From Gallibacterium genomosp. 3 (lineage in GTDB: Bacteria; Pseudomonadota; Gammaproteobacteria; Enterobacterales; Pasteurellaceae), in assembly GCF_001678475.1 (NCBI RefSeq), contig NZ_JTJR01000026.1, positions 62,001-126,000 of the forward strand: a stretch of 64,000 bases of DNA, read 5' to 3'. This document shows positions 50,101 through 60,956 of this stretch, piece by piece. The position numbers and the translations under genes are program-made. The notes below the pieces were generated by a model. It ran no database searches and was not told where the DNA came from. It was given only the letters and a program-made list of their open reading frames with translations. Position 1 is the first letter of the stretch. Every line of letters starts with the position of its first letter.

Positions 50101-53051
50101 AGGTAGATGCCACAAGCCTTACCGTGAATGGTAATGATGGAACCGTCAATGTTAATGAATCAGGTCAATTAGGCGCTAGTTCACCTATTGGCTCTGTTAA
50201 TGTTGATGGTGGTACGTTAAATTCATCAGGTACAACCAAAGCGAATACTTTAACTGTAGATCATAACGGTACGGTGAACGTTAATGGCGGTACAACCAAA
50301 GCTGATAATACCGATATTCATGATGGTGCATTGAATGTCGCAAGTGATGCAACCTTAGATGCAGGCAGACTCACTGTAGGTAATAGGGATGGCGAACCAA
50401 GTACCGCATCGCTTAATGCAGGTGGAACGGTAAAAGCAACCGATTTAGTGGTGAATCAAGATGGTAATATTGCGGTGAATAATGGTGCTACAGTAACTGC
50501 AACAAGCAGTGCGAAAGTAGCTGGCGGCACTATCGCAATTAACCAAGGCGGTATCCTAAATTCTGGTGAGCGTGGTGAACATAACTTAGTTGTTGATTCT
50601 GGTCGTGTTACAGTTGATGGTACTTTGAATGCGAAAAATATCACCTCAGACCCTGCAATAGCGGGTGATGGTGAAGATGCGAAGATTACTGTCGGCAGCA
50701 CAGGTATACTTAATCTTAAACCAGCAAATGGGGAACAATTATTCTCAGGGCTGGATACCACTCAAGGTGATGTCATCGAGATTAATGGAGCATTAAATGT
50801 AGCAATTGATTCAGGTAGCACTGTGGAGCAAGCGCCGAATGCGGCGATAGCTGGCACAGGTTCATTGAATAAAAATGGTTTGGGTGGCTTGGTATTGAAA
50901 GCACCAAGCAACGCCATTAGCACAGTGAATGTCAATGATGGTGAATTAACTGTTGATCAAGGCTCAAAACTCACGACAGATACCCTCAATGTGGGCAACG
51001 GTGATGACCAATCTGCTACGGTAAATATTAATGGTGAAGCAGCCGTTACCGCCGATGTGAATATCGCTAAAGACGGTACTTTAAACGTAGGCGATGCTTC
51101 TGGCTCAACTGCTGCGGGTAAATTGGATGCGACAAATCCGATTTCTATGAATGGCGGTACACTTAATGTCAATCCAAATGCAACATTGACTACCCCTAAT
51201 ATCGTGAGTCCAGATGCTAATGACAATGAAGCATCAATAATCAATGTCGCCAACAATGCCACATTAAACCTTAATCCAACAGACGGAACACCGCTCTTTG
51301 AAGGCTTAAATAGTACGCCAGATGGCAAGGATACTATCAATATAGATGGCACACTCAATCTTGATGTGGCTTCAGGTAGCATCACACAGCCAGTATCAGC
51401 GCCCATCACAGGCGTGGGTACATTGAATAAAAATGGTAATGGAACCTTTGAAGTAAAAGCCGATAATCCATTTGCAGGTCAAGTGAATGTTAATGAAGGT
51501 AAGCTCCAAATGACAGAGGGCGGAAAGCTAGGGCAGGCAGATGTTACAGTGAAATCAGGAGCAACTTTAGCGGTAGATACACAAGGTACCTCGCTTGGAA
51601 GTTTAACACTTAATGGCGCACTTAATATAATTGCTACGCCAACAGGTCATAGCCAAATTAATATAGCTCGTAATGCTGATACCGCTAACGGTATCCTATT
51701 TATTGATATTGCGGGTAGCGATGAAGATGCTCTTGCCAAAGTAAAGCTAGATAACATTCTTCAAGCTGACACTTTTAAACATAAACAACCTGATGGAACA
51801 TATATAGACATTAATAAAAATAATCCATTCTCTGATTATAGCGACAATAGTGAACTCTTTAATTTTGTTCCTCAGATTTCTCCAGATGGGAAGTCAATTA
51901 ATCTTATTCCAACACCAGCTACAAAATTAGTTGATATTGCAAAAATGTTTAATCTAAAACGAGCATTAGGCGCTGCAACAGCTTTAGATGCTAACTTTGA
52001 ACGAGCACCTAAAAATGAACTCTCACAATGGTTCTATCGAACACCAAACAAGCAAGAATCAGCTTCTCGATTATTAGATGCTTTACCATCTTTAATTGCA
52101 GCTAGTGGTCAAGTAGTAGCAAATACTAGCAAACGGTTAGCTAATTTAGCACCTCTTTATGAGCGCTGTTATACTATCCAGCAACCAGAACAGGATAAGC
52201 ATTTATGGGTGAAACCATTTGGTCGTTGGGCAACTCAACAGGCTTATTATGGTGCCACAGGCTATCAAGGAGAAAGTTATGGCTTTGCTGTCGGATTAGA
52301 AAAATGTCGTCATCAATCTCGCTTAGGAGTGATGATAGGTTATGCTTATGACCATATCCATAGCAACAAGTCTATTTCAAACCAACGTTTACGTGCAGAT
52401 ACCATTCAAGCAGGTCTTTATGGTAATACACCAATTAGTACTGTTGCAGATTTAGACTTTAAAGCAGGTATTGGCTATAGTGATATTAGTTCTACACGTT
52501 ATATCAGTTTTGCTAACCATTCTATGCAAGGAAACTATGTCAATAAGATAGGTTATGCTGCAGTTGGGCTTAACTTTAATGCCTATACTTCTCAACAATT
52601 TGAAATCAAACCTTTTATACGCCTTGATTATCAAGTTGTGCGTCATAACAACTTCTCTGAAATAGGAACAAATACGAAAGGAGGAACTGATTCATTAGAC
52701 CCTAGCGTATTACATCTTCATGTTAATGCAGGAACTTACCAGTCATTTATTAGTCAGGTAGGTATGGGAGTATATGCTCGTCTTACTGAGAAACTTACCC
52801 TTAATTCACGACTTGGGATTGGTTATGACTTAATTGGTGAGCCAGCTTCTATACAAGCTGCCTTTATAGGGGCATCTGACTTGAAGTTCACTACTGAAAG
52901 CGCTAGTCACGGTCGTATTAATAGTGAAGTTAGCTTGAATATAAGTTATCAGCTTTCTCCTATGGCGACCATTTCCGTGGGATATGATGCAACTGCACGT
53001 AAAGGCTATATTGAACATAACCCAACGGTATCGTTCAAAATGACATTTTAG
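44159..53051 (+). CDS. Giant repetitive autotransporter, out of frame at a poly-G tract
   Basis: As sequenced, the frame from 44159 stops after 481 codons, just past ten G residues (45587-45596); the rest is open in another frame from the tract to 53051. With nine G the two join as one 2963-residue protein (VTGGGYLEQAGSGTT across the joint). Residues 1-40 form an extended signal peptide region (ESPR) and cleavage is likely after A60 (HESLA). The passenger, about residues 61-2650, is threonine-, asparagine- and glycine-rich beta-helix repeat of the PATR type. The last 285 residues (from LWVKPFGRWATQQAYYG) are the autotransporter barrel, ending in F. The likely role is a surface adhesin or shield; function cannot be told from sequence. 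AAGGA precedes the start. A base-calling error in the G run is the main alternative to a phase-OFF state. Confidence 0.85.
45587..45596 (+). repeat. Poly-G tract (10 G) in the autotransporter gene
   Basis: Ten consecutive G residues at codons about 477-479. Loss of one G, or gain of two, would restore the full frame. This is the kind of mononucleotide tract used for slipped-strand phase variation. Confidence 0.9.
45864..51510 (+). repeat. Alternating repeat modules of the autotransporter passenger
   Basis: Two module types are visible. Type A, four copies near 45864-46200, 46824-47160, 50617-50960 and 51180-51510, has LF-x-G/N-F/L, then a GxLNxDVASG-like stretch and GxLNKxGxG. Type B fills 47.2-50.6 kb with units of roughly 340-360 bp built on SSGTT, VTGGTT, LNGGxITVGDxDG and LTNxATDNPDTADVQEGL. 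Adjacent units share long near-identical DNA (for example around 47755 and 48110). Confidence 0.7.
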
Positions 53052-53089
53052 TTCCATAACACGATAATAATAACAATAGATACCCGAAA

Positions 53090-53119
53090 AATTCACGCCA
53101 CGTTTGTGGCGTGTTTTTC
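53090..53119. terminator. Terminator between the autotransporter and ruvB
   Basis: CACGCCAC (53094-53101), loop GTTT, GTGGCGTG (53106-53113) are followed by TTTTTCT; A-rich on the other side. It can serve both convergent genes. Confidence 0.88.
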
Positions 53120-53148
53120 TCACTTCTGCATCATAAGATTAATCTTGC

Positions 53149-54150
53149 TTAAACTTGAGCTAATCCAAAATGACGATAAGTATGAGAGGTGGCAATTCTG
53201 CCTCTTGGAGTACGTTGTAAAAAACCTTGCTGAATAAGATAAGGTTCTAAAACATCTTCGATTGTTTCTTTTTCTTCACCAATCGCTGCGGCAAGATTAT
53301 CTAAACCTACTGGTCCACCATCAAAGCGTTCAATAATCGCCATCAACAATTTACGATCCATAAAATCGAAACCTTCTGAATCAATATCCAGCATATTCAA
53401 CGCCAGTTTAGCGATTTCTGCAGAGATAAAACCACCATTTTTGACATCTGCATAATCACGCACACGGCGTAATAGACGATTTACAATTCGTGGTGTACCA
53501 CGAGAACGGCGAGCAATTTCATGTGCAGCTTCATCTGCAATCTGTAAATTAAGGCAGTTTGCACTACGCATAACTATCGAGGTGAGATCGGGAATAGAAT
53601 AAAATTCTAAACGTTGCACAATACCAAACCGATCGCGTAACGGTGAAGTGAGTGAACCTGCTCTTGTCGTTGCACCAACTAATGTAAAGGGAGGCAGATC
53701 TAATTTGATCGATCTTGCAGCTGGCCCTTCACCAATCATAATGTCTAACTGGTAGTCTTCCATTGCTGGATACAACACTTCTTCTATTGCTGGAGATAAA
53801 CGGTGAATTTCATCAATAAATAGCACATCATGAGGTTCAAGATTGGTCAGCATTGCTGCTAGGTCACCCGCTTTTTCTAAAACAGGACCTGATGTTGTAC
53901 GAATATTAACCCCCATTTCATTAGCAACAATATTTGCTAATGTCGTTTTCCCTAACCCTGGTGGGCCAAAAATTAACAGATGATCCAGTGCATCTTGACG
54001 CATTTTTGCCGCTTTAATAAAAATATCCATCTGCTCACGTACGTGTGGCTGGCCAACATAATCTTCTAGTAATTTTGGGCGAATAGCTCGGTCAATATAC
54101 TCTTCTTCTGCTTTGGCTGTTGGGCTGATAATACGATCTACTTCAATCAT
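53149..54150 (-). CDS. ruvB: Holliday junction branch-migration ATPase RuvB
   Basis: A 333-residue AAA+ motor that drives branch migration with RuvA. Walker [10 protein letters not shown] (about residues 60-68), Walker [10 protein letters not shown], sensor GATTRAG and the C-terminal winged helix ([18 protein letters not shown]) are complete. It lies 18 bases past ruvA in an SOS-controlled operon. ruvC is not adjacent. Confidence 0.98.
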   Translation of the reverse strand: MIEVDRIISPTAKAEEEYIDRAIRPKLLEDYVGQPHVREQMDIFIKAAKMRQDALDHLLIFGPPGLGKTTLANIVANEMGVNIRTTSGPVLEKAGDLAAMLTNLEPHDVLFIDEIHRLSPAIEEVLYPAMEDYQLDIMIGEGPAARSIKLDLPPFTLVGATTRAGSLTSPLRDRFGIVQRLEFYSIPDLTSIVMRSANCLNLQIADEAAHEIARRSRGTPRIVNRLLRRVRDYADVKNGGFISAEIAKLALNMLDIDSEGFDFMDRKLLMAIIERFDGGPVGLDNLAAAIGEEKETIEDVLEPYLIQQGFLQRTPRGRIATSHTYRHFGLAQV

Positions 54151-54168
54151 CTTTTATACCGTTTCTAA

Positions 54169-54798
54169 TCACAATGCATTCTTTAATGCTTCACGAATTA
54201 ATTGTTCACTATTTAGATCAGGTTGGGCAACGTGTTTCACCATTTTTTCTGCATCAGCTGGTTTATAACCTAACGCAATCAAGGCAGAAATCGCATCATC
54301 AGCTGGAGAAGTTTCAGTTGCCAAACTTTGTTCCATTGTTGTGGTACCCACTTTCTGCTCAATAAAGAAATCTTGATTACGGTACTGTTTAAATTTCCCT
54401 TTTAGTTCGACTAATAAACGTTCTGCTGTTTTCTTTCCTACCCCAGGAATTTTCACTAATTTAGAGAGTTCTTCATGCTCTATTGCATAAGAAAATTCAT
54501 TCACTGACATTGCCGATAAAATCGCTAATGCTAATTTTGGGCCAACACCATTGGTTTTAATTAATTCACGGAATAAGGTACGATCCTGCTTTTGGTAAAA
54601 TCCAAATAATAAATGTGCATCTTCTCTTACTACAAGATGTGTATAAAGTGTTGTTTCCATATTTACTTCTGGTAAATGATAGAAACTGGTCATTGGTAAT
54701 AACAATTCATATCCCACCCCATTTACATCTAATAAAATTTCTGGTGGCGATTTTTCTAATAGAATGCCTCGTAAATGCCCAATCATACTCAACCTCAC
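54169..54798 (-). CDS. ruvA: Holliday junction-binding protein RuvA
   Basis: A 209-residue protein that forms tetramers on four-way junctions. Domain I is an OB fold ([23 protein letters not shown]), two helix-hairpin-helix motifs follow ([13 protein letters not shown] and [13 protein letters not shown]), and the C-terminal domain III contacts RuvB. The start here includes three extra residues (MRLS) before the family MIG start; the ATG at 54786 (MIGHLRG) is the alternative. A LexA box lies upstream. Confidence 0.96.
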   Translation of the reverse strand: MRLSMIGHLRGILLEKSPPEILLDVNGVGYELLLPMTSFYHLPEVNMETTLYTHLVVREDAHLLFGFYQKQDRTLFRELIKTNGVGPKLALAILSAMSVNEFSYAIEHEELSKLVKIPGVGKKTAERLLVELKGKFKQYRNQDFFIEQKVGTTTMEQSLATETSPADDAISALIALGYKPADAEKMVKHVAQPDLNSEQLIREALKNAL

Positions 54799-54829
54799 AA
54801 AAAAAACTGCTGCATAGCATACAAGAAAA

Positions 54830-54845
54830 CTGTATAAACATCCAG
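54830..54845 (-). promoter_or_regulatory. LexA (SOS) box ahead of ruvA
   Basis: CTG-N10-CAG (read on the plus strand CTGTATAAACATCCAG) lies 32 bases before ruvA. On the minus strand it overlaps the region between a weak -35 and a TATGCT -10. ruvAB are classic SOS genes in gammaproteobacteria. Confidence 0.75.
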
Positions 54846-54956
54846 TAACTTTGCCAGTTCTCTTTGCGCTATGACAATAATTGGTAAATTCTTACTGAAA
54901 AGGGTTTTACAGGCTTTTTCGGAATACCGATAATACACAATTAACGATAAAAGAAT

Positions 54957-55865
54957 ATGGATATACAAATGAAAAATATTGATGGTATTGGTGAGATAAT
55001 TCTGTTTTTTGTTTCAATTTTAGCGGCATTGGGTTGGTTCTTTTCTAAATATGCTTTAGTCGGTTTTCCTCCAGTGGGTTTTATTGGATTGCGTTTCTTT
55101 TCTGCTGCACTTCTCTTTTTTCCCTTTGCATATCCACAACTAAAACGCTTAACTCGCTCTGAGATTATTCGTGCCTTTGCTACTGGATTATTTTTTGCTA
55201 TCTTTATGGCAACTTGGATTATGGCAATTACCTTTAACAATAATCTTGGCTCAGGTGCATTTTTATTAAGTGTATCTATGTTGCTTGCACCATTGATTTC
55301 TTGGCTTGTATTCCGCAATAAACCATTACGCACATTCTGGATCGCTTTACCGACCGCACTTTGTGGTGTCTATCTACTCGCTAATTCAAAAGGTGATTTC
55401 CATTTCTCAGTTGATAGCTCGCTATATTTACTCGCTTCGTTATTTTCTGCGATCTATTTTGTATTACATAATCAATATTCTAAATCCATTCCACCTTTAC
55501 CATTAACTACATTACAGCTTGCCGTAGTTGGCGTACTATGTCTTTTCTACTCTTTACTCACCGAACAATGGCAAAGTGATATTCCTTCTTCTGCGATTTG
55601 GTGGTTAGCGACTAGCGTATTAATTGGTACCAATTTCCGTTATATGTTACAAACGATCGGGCAGCGTTATTGTCATATTGCAAATGCTTCCATTATTATG
55701 CTATTAGAGCCAGTTTGGACGATTATTTTAAGTGTCATTCTATTAGGCGAACAACTTAGTACGATTAAAATTATCGGCAGTATCTTGATTTTATCCGCTT
55801 TATTAATTTATCGAATTCAAAATTTAATTGGTTTATTCAAAGGTAAAAATCGACAATCTACTTGA
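54957..55865 (+). CDS. EamA/DMT family transporter
   Basis: A 302-residue inner-membrane protein with ten hydrophobic segments and the two-fold EamA repeat; the second half closes with NASIIMLLEPVWTIILSVILLGEQL, a strong family mark. Family members export or import metabolites such as amino acids; the substrate cannot be told. An ATG four codons downstream (54969) is a possible alternative start. It is divergent from ruvA and followed by ogt after 61 bases. Confidence 0.82.
   Translation: MDIQMKNIDGIGEIILFFVSILAALGWFFSKYALVGFPPVGFIGLRFFSAALLFFPFAYPQLKRLTRSEIIRAFATGLFFAIFMATWIMAITFNNNLGSGAFLLSVSMLLAPLISWLVFRNKPLRTFWIALPTALCGVYLLANSKGDFHFSVDSSLYLLASLFSAIYFVLHNQYSKSIPPLPLTTLQLAVVGVLCLFYSLLTEQWQSDIPSSAIWWLATSVLIGTNFRYMLQTIGQRYCHIANASIIMLLEPVWTIILSVILLGEQLSTIKIIGSILILSALLIYRIQNLIGLFKGKNRQST
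55353..55361 (-). other. DNA uptake signal core (Haemophilus type)
   Basis: ACCGCACTT, the complement of AAGTGCGGT, inside the EamA gene. It is the second of only two perfect copies noticed. Confidence 0.6.
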
Positions 55866-55926
55866 GAAATTTAGTATTTCTTCGCAAAATAACGCCTTTT
55901 TCTAACCACCTAATCAAGAGGGGAAA

Positions 55927-56469
55927 ATGAAAGAACACATCTTTTTACACACAATAGATTCCCCAGTAGGGAAACTACAATTACTTGCCCATCAACATCA
56001 TTTAGTTGGAGTGCTATTTGAGCGCGAAAACGAAATCACTCAACCTCATTGGCTGTGTGGTCGTGATCACCCAGTTTTGCAACAAACAGAACAAGCATTA
56101 ACTCGCTATTTTTCTGGTGAGCATCAAGCATTTACATCATTACCATTAAAATTATTAGGTACAGATTTTCAACAGGCGGTTTGGCATCAATTATTACAAA
56201 TTCCTTTTGGACAAACTGCAACTTATGCCGATATTGCCCAACGTATTGGAAAACCAAAAGCAGTACGTGCGGTTGGTGGCGCTGTAGGGCGTAATCCGAT
56301 TAGTATTATTGTGCCTTGCCACCGTATTTTAGGAAAACAACAACAATTAACTGGTTTCGGTGGTGGTTTACCGATAAAACGTTATCTATTACAACATGAA
56401 AACATTACATTCATTGATAAAGGGATAGAATTTGTCAATCCTAAACATTGGAAAAGATTAGAAAAATAA
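55927..56469 (+). CDS. ogt: Methylated-DNA-protein cysteine methyltransferase
   Basis: A 180-residue suicide repair enzyme that removes alkyl groups from O6-guanine. The acceptor motif PCHRIL lies at about residues 137-142, preceded by the DNA-recognition helix (TYADIAQRIGKPKAVRAVGGAVGRNPISII). The absence of an Ada regulatory domain and the length fit Ogt. GAGG lies ahead of the ATG. It is followed after 10 bases by rlmJ, so the two may be cotranscribed. Confidence 0.93.
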   Translation: MKEHIFLHTIDSPVGKLQLLAHQHHLVGVLFERENEITQPHWLCGRDHPVLQQTEQALTRYFSGEHQAFTSLPLKLLGTDFQQAVWHQLLQIPFGQTATYADIAQRIGKPKAVRAVGGAVGRNPISIIVPCHRILGKQQQLTGFGGGLPIKRYLLQHENITFIDKGIEFVNPKHWKRLEK

Positions 56470-56479
56470 GAGGATATTT

Positions 56480-57322
56480 ATGTTAAGTTATCGCCACAGT
56501 TTCCATGCTGGCAACTATGCTGATGTGTTAAAACATATTGTGCAATTACTCATTCTGGAAGCATTACAGCAAAAAGAGAAAGGATTCCTGTATCTTGATA
56601 CTCATGCTGGTGCTGGATTGTACTCTTTACAAAGTTTTGAAGCAGAAAAAACAGCTGAATTTACTGAAGGTATTGGTTATTTATGGGAACGTGATGATTT
56701 ACCTGAGATTATTAGCCATTATCTACAACAAGTTAAACAGGTTAATCCAAAAGATAAACTCAACTTTTATCCAGGTTCTCCTTTATTAGCGGCTAACTTA
56801 TTGCGTCCTCAAGATCATGCTATTTTAACTGAACTGCATCCTAGCGATTATCCACTATTACGTAAAAATATGCAGAAGTTCAGTAATATCCAAGTCAAAC
56901 GTGAAAATGGATTCCAACAATTAAAATCTGCCTTGCCACCAAAAGAGCGTCGTGGGTTTGTGTTAATTGATCCTCCTTATGAATTAAAAGAAGATTATCA
57001 ACTGGTTGTTGATGCAATTGTGGAAGGCTATAAGCGTTTTGCCACTGGAACATATGCAATTTGGTATCCTGTCGTATTACGACAACAAATTAAAAAGATG
57101 ATTCATGCCTTTGAAGCAACACAAATCCGCAAAATTCTGCAAATTGAATTAGGTATCCGTCCAGATTCTACTCAACGAGGTATGACAGCAAGCGGCATGA
57201 TTGTCATTAATCCACCTTGGAAATTAGAAAGCCAAATGCAAGAAATTCTGCCTTACTTAAGTGAAGTATTAGCGCCAGCAGGTACTGGGCATTGGTCAGT
57301 AAATTGGATTACACCTGAATAA
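56480..57322 (+). CDS. rlmJ: 23S rRNA (adenine-2030-N6)-methyltransferase
   Basis: A 280-residue methyltransferase; E. coli RlmJ has the same length. The start MLSYRHSFHAGNYADVLKH is the family signature, DTHAGAGLY binds S-adenosylmethionine, and LIDPPYE (about 163-169) is the catalytic DPPY-type motif. GAGG lies ahead of the ATG. Confidence 0.95.
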   Translation: MLSYRHSFHAGNYADVLKHIVQLLILEALQQKEKGFLYLDTHAGAGLYSLQSFEAEKTAEFTEGIGYLWERDDLPEIISHYLQQVKQVNPKDKLNFYPGSPLLAANLLRPQDHAILTELHPSDYPLLRKNMQKFSNIQVKRENGFQQLKSALPPKERRGFVLIDPPYELKEDYQLVVDAIVEGYKRFATGTYAIWYPVVLRQQIKKMIHAFEATQIRKILQIELGIRPDSTQRGMTASGMIVINPPWKLESQMQEILPYLSEVLAPAGTGHWSVNWITPE

Positions 57323-57428
57323 ATCACTCTTACCAATCAAACCGATTTATGCTAACAGTTAGCCTAATCAAAGAAAATTCGCCAAAATAAAGGCACTTAA
57401 AAAAACGTATCAATACGGAGAAATTACG

Positions 57429-58778
57429 ATGAAAGAATATGATTATATTGCAATTGGAGGCGGTAGTGGTGGTATCGCTTCAATCAACCGTGCAGCAAGC
57501 TATGGTCAAAAATGTGCCATTATTGAAGCCAAATATCTTGGTGGAACCTGTGTTAATGTAGGTTGTGTACCGAAAAAAGTAATGTGGTATGGAGCACAAA
57601 TCTCAGAAGCGATTAATCTATATGCGCCTGACTATGGTTTTGATATCACTGTTAACCGTTTTGATTTTGCTAAATTACGTGAAAGCCGTGAAGCTTATAT
57701 TGATCGTATTCATCAATCTTATGAACGCGTATTAGGCAATAACAAAGTTGATGTCATTCGTGGTTTTGCAAAATTCGTTGATGCGAATACCGTTGAAGTT
57801 AATGGCGAGCTAATTAAAGCAAAACATATTTTAATTGCAACTGGCGGTCGTCCAAGTCACCCAAATATTGAAGGTGCCGAATACGGTATTGATTCAGACG
57901 GTGTATTTGCCTTAACTGAATTACCAAAACGTGTTGCTGTGGTTGGTGCTGGTTATATTGCTGTTGAATTAGCGGGTGTATTACATAATCTTGGTGTAGA
58001 AACCCATCTTTTTGTTCGTAAACACGCACCATTACGTAATTTTGATCCTTTAATTGTTGATACTTTAGTAGAAGTCATCAACAACGAAGGCCCAACTTTA
58101 CACACTCAGGCAATTCCACAAAAAGTTGTTAAAAATGCTGATGGTAGTTTAACGCTCTTCTTAGAAGATGGTCGTTCACAAACCGTTGATTGTCTTGTCT
58201 GGGCAATTGGACGTGTCCCAATGACTGATAATTTAAATCTTGAAGCAGCCGGTGTGAAAACTAATAGCAAAGGATTTATCGAAGTCGATAAATATCAAAA
58301 TACTAATGTAAAAGGTATTTATGCTGTTGGTGATAATACAGGTGCTGTGGAACTTACACCTGTTGCCGTTGCTGCTGGACGCCGTTTATCTGAACGTCTA
58401 TTTAACAACAAACCAACTGAACATTTAGACTATAACTTAATTCCAACGGTTGTTTTCAGCCATCCACCAATTGGTACAGTCGGTTTAACTGAACCACAAG
58501 CAATCGAGCAATATGGTGCTGAACATGTGAAGGTGTATAAATCTACCTTTACTTCTATGTACACTGCTGTTACCCAACATCGTCAACCATGTCGGATGAA
58601 ATTAGTTTGCGCCGGTGATGATGAAAAAATTGTTGGCTTACATGGGATTGGTTTCGGTGTGGATGAAATGATTCAAGGTTTTGCGGTAGCAATTAAAATG
58701 GGTGCAACCAAAAAAGACTTTGATAATACAGTAGCAATCCACCCAACGGGTTCAGAAGAGTTTGTTACAATGCGTTAA
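57429..58778 (+). CDS. gor: Glutathione reductase
   Basis: A 449-residue flavoprotein that reduces glutathione disulfide with NADPH; E. coli Gor has 450. FAD motif GGGSGGIAS, redox pair [13 protein letters not shown] (about residues 38-50), NAD(P) motif [13 protein letters not shown] and C-terminal [12 protein letters not shown] are complete. A GGAG site precedes the ATG. It is a single gene with a strong terminator; no OxyR site was identified with confidence. Confidence 0.96.
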   Translation: MKEYDYIAIGGGSGGIASINRAASYGQKCAIIEAKYLGGTCVNVGCVPKKVMWYGAQISEAINLYAPDYGFDITVNRFDFAKLRESREAYIDRIHQSYERVLGNNKVDVIRGFAKFVDANTVEVNGELIKAKHILIATGGRPSHPNIEGAEYGIDSDGVFALTELPKRVAVVGAGYIAVELAGVLHNLGVETHLFVRKHAPLRNFDPLIVDTLVEVINNEGPTLHTQAIPQKVVKNADGSLTLFLEDGRSQTVDCLVWAIGRVPMTDNLNLEAAGVKTNSKGFIEVDKYQNTNVKGIYAVGDNTGAVELTPVAVAAGRRLSERLFNNKPTEHLDYNLIPTVVFSHPPIGTVGLTEPQAIEQYGAEHVKVYKSTFTSMYTAVTQHRQPCRMKLVCAGDDEKIVGLHGIGFGVDEMIQGFAVAIKMGATKKDFDNTVAIHPTGSEEFVTMR

Positions 58779-58796
58779 TCTTCTCTATCTCGATAA

Positions 58797-58828
58797 CAAA
58801 AAACCGCCTAAAATGGCGGTTTTTTATT
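58797..58828. terminator. Terminator between gor and sucD
   Basis: AAAAACCGCC (58799-58808) and GGCGGTTTTT (58815-58824) form a 10-bp stem with U-rich tails on both strands, serving convergent gor and sucD. Confidence 0.9.
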
Positions 58829-58847
58829 TTAAACAATAAGGTTAAGT

Positions 58848-59717
58848 TTAACCTAATAACTCACGTAATGCCTTACCGATATCAGCCAAGCTACGTACAG
58901 TTTTCACGCCTGCAGCTTCAAGTGCAGCATATTTTTCATCTGCAGTACCTTTACCACCACTGATAATTGCACCTGCGTGTCCCATACGTTTACCTTTTGG
59001 TGCAGTTACACCTGCGATATAAGACACAACTGGTTTAGTCACGTGTTGTTTAATATAGGCAGCCGCTTCTTCTTCAGCAGAACCACCAATTTCACCGATC
59101 ATCACAATTGCTTTAGTTTCAGGATCAGCTTCAAATAATTTTAAGATATCAATAAAGCTTGAACCTGGAATTGGGTCACCACCGATACCAACACAAGTAG
59201 ATTGACCATAACCTTCATCCGTAGTTTGTTTTACAGCTTCATAAGTTAAAGTACCTGAACGAGAAACAATACCAATACTACCTTTTTTATGGATATGTGC
59301 TGGCATAATCCCAATTTTACATTCACCCGGTGTAATCACGCCTGGGCAGTTAGGTCCAATCATTCGTACACCAGTTTGATTCAATTTTTGTTTTACTACT
59401 AACATATCCACTGTTGGAATACCTTCGGTAATACAAACAACTAATTGAATACCAGCATCAATCGCTTCTAAAATAGCATCTTTACAACCTGGTGCAGGCA
59501 CATAGATTACAGAGGCTGTTGCACCTGTGGCTTCTACTGCTTCACGTACAGTATTGAATACTGGTAAGCCTAAATGGGTGGTTCCCCCTTTATTCGGTGA
59601 TACCCCACCAACAAGTTGTGTACCATAAGCTAAAGCTTGTTCTGAGTGGAATGTTCCTTGGCCGCCAGTAAAGCCCTGACAAATTACTTTAGTATTTTTA
59701 TCAATTAAAATAGACAT
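58848..59717 (-). CDS. sucD: Succinyl-CoA synthetase alpha subunit
   Basis: A 289-residue subunit, as in E. coli (289), that binds CoA and carries the phosphohistidine ([12 protein letters not shown]). The CoA-binding start [16 protein letters not shown] and [19 protein letters not shown] are intact. Its ATG overlaps the sucC stop by one base. It ends the suc operon. Confidence 0.97.
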   Translation of the reverse strand: MSILIDKNTKVICQGFTGGQGTFHSEQALAYGTQLVGGVSPNKGGTTHLGLPVFNTVREAVEATGATASVIYVPAPGCKDAILEAIDAGIQLVVCITEGIPTVDMLVVKQKLNQTGVRMIGPNCPGVITPGECKIGIMPAHIHKKGSIGIVSRSGTLTYEAVKQTTDEGYGQSTCVGIGGDPIPGSSFIDILKLFEADPETKAIVMIGEIGGSAEEEAAAYIKQHVTKPVVSYIAGVTAPKGKRMGHAGAIISGGKGTADEKYAALEAAGVKTVRSLADIGKALRELLG

Positions 59718-60883
59718 TATTTTTCCTCCGCAGCTTTAACCACTAATTTCGCCGCTTCTGTTAATGAATTAGCAGCCATAATTGTAAGTCCACTATTTGC
59801 TAGAATTTCACGACCTAATTCCGCATTATTCCCTTCTAATCTCACGACAACTGGTACATTAATACCGACTTCTTTTACTGCATCAATAATACCGTTCGCA
59901 ATGAGATCACAGCGTACAATACCTCCAAAGATATTTACTAATACAGCTTTTACATTCTTATCTGAAAGGATAATTTTGAATGCAGTCGCAACACGTTCTT
60001 TGGTTGCACCACCACCAACATCAAGGAAGTTTGCTGGATTACCACCATGTAATTTAACAATATCCATAGTTCCCATAGCTAAACCTGCACCATTCACCAT
60101 ACAACCAATATTGCCATCAAGTGCAACATAGTTAAGTTGTGACTCTTCAGCCTCTGCTTCACGTGGATCTTCTTGGCTTAAATCACGCATTGCGAGTAAA
60201 TCTGGATGACGATAAAGTGCATTACCATCAATGACAACTTTCGCATCTAAACAGTGCAACTTATCATTATCTAAAATTACTAATGGGTTGATTTCTAATA
60301 ATGCTGCGTCTTTTTCAATAAAGAGTTTAGTTAATTGGCAGAACATTTGGGTAAATTGTTTAGTTTGCTCTGGATTTAACCCTAATTTAAATGCCAACTC
60401 ACGACCTTGGTAAGGCATACCACCAATCAATGCATCAACATAAACTTTATGTAATAAATGCGGTGTTTTTGCCGCAACTTCTTCAATATTTACGCCACCT
60501 TCGGTTGATGCCATAAATACGACTGATTGTGATGAACGATCAATTACCATACCAACATAGAGTTCTTTTTTGATATTTGATGACTGTTCAACATAAATTG
60601 TATTTACTGGCTGACCATTTGCATCTGTTTGGAAAGTAACCAAACGTTTGCCTAACCAGAGATCAAAAAATTCTGCGACTTCTTGCTCTGAACGCACGAG
60701 TTTTACCCCGCCAGCTTTACCACGTCCACCAGCATGAACTTGACATTTTACCACCCATTCATTGCCGCCTAATGTTTTCATTGCTTGTAAACCTTCTTCT
60801 AGGTTTTGGCAAGCGATCCCTTTACTCACAGGTAATTTGTATTCAGCAAAAATTTGCTTACTTTGATATTCATGTAAATTCAT
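59717..60883 (-). CDS. sucC: Succinyl-CoA synthetase beta subunit
   Basis: A 388-residue ATP-grasp subunit, the E. coli length. [15 protein letters not shown] is the family start; the frame is open 10 codons further up, but GGAGAAAGC lies just before the ATG at 60883. [12 protein letters not shown] and [15 protein letters not shown] are family motifs. With SucD it makes ATP or GTP while releasing succinate. A hairpin separates it from sucB. Confidence 0.97.
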   Translation of the reverse strand: MNLHEYQSKQIFAEYKLPVSKGIACQNLEEGLQAMKTLGGNEWVVKCQVHAGGRGKAGGVKLVRSEQEVAEFFDLWLGKRLVTFQTDANGQPVNTIYVEQSSNIKKELYVGMVIDRSSQSVVFMASTEGGVNIEEVAAKTPHLLHKVYVDALIGGMPYQGRELAFKLGLNPEQTKQFTQMFCQLTKLFIEKDAALLEINPLVILDNDKLHCLDAKVVIDGNALYRHPDLLAMRDLSQEDPREAEAEESQLNYVALDGNIGCMVNGAGLAMGTMDIVKLHGGNPANFLDVGGGATKERVATAFKIILSDKNVKAVLVNIFGGIVRCDLIANGIIDAVKEVGINVPVVVRLEGNNAELGREILANSGLTIMAANSLTEAAKLVVKAAEEK

Positions 60884-60903
60884 GCTTTCTCCTATTGATT
60901 GCG

Positions 60904-60929
60904 TACCTGCCATAACCCTATGGCAGGTA
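60904..60929. other. Intercistronic hairpin between sucB and sucC
   Basis: An 11-bp perfect stem (60904-60914 with 60919-60929) has a 4-base loop and no U-tract. It is more likely an mRNA processing or stability element than a terminator. Confidence 0.6.
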
Positions 60930-60956
60930 TTAAGTAAAATGTGATGATTAGTGAGA

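Noticed and set aside
47160-50580. Regularly repeated DNA that could suggest a CRISPR array or satellite.
   Set aside because: Repeats are coding, imperfect, hundreds of bases long and in frame with one protein; there are no short identical repeats with unique spacers.
45776-51409. Several long open frames (75-228 codons) on the minus strand inside the autotransporter region.
   Set aside because: They mirror the repetitive, threonine/asparagine-rich passenger codons, have no ribosome sites or recognisable domains, and repeat in step with the modules, so they are by-products of the plus-strand repeats.
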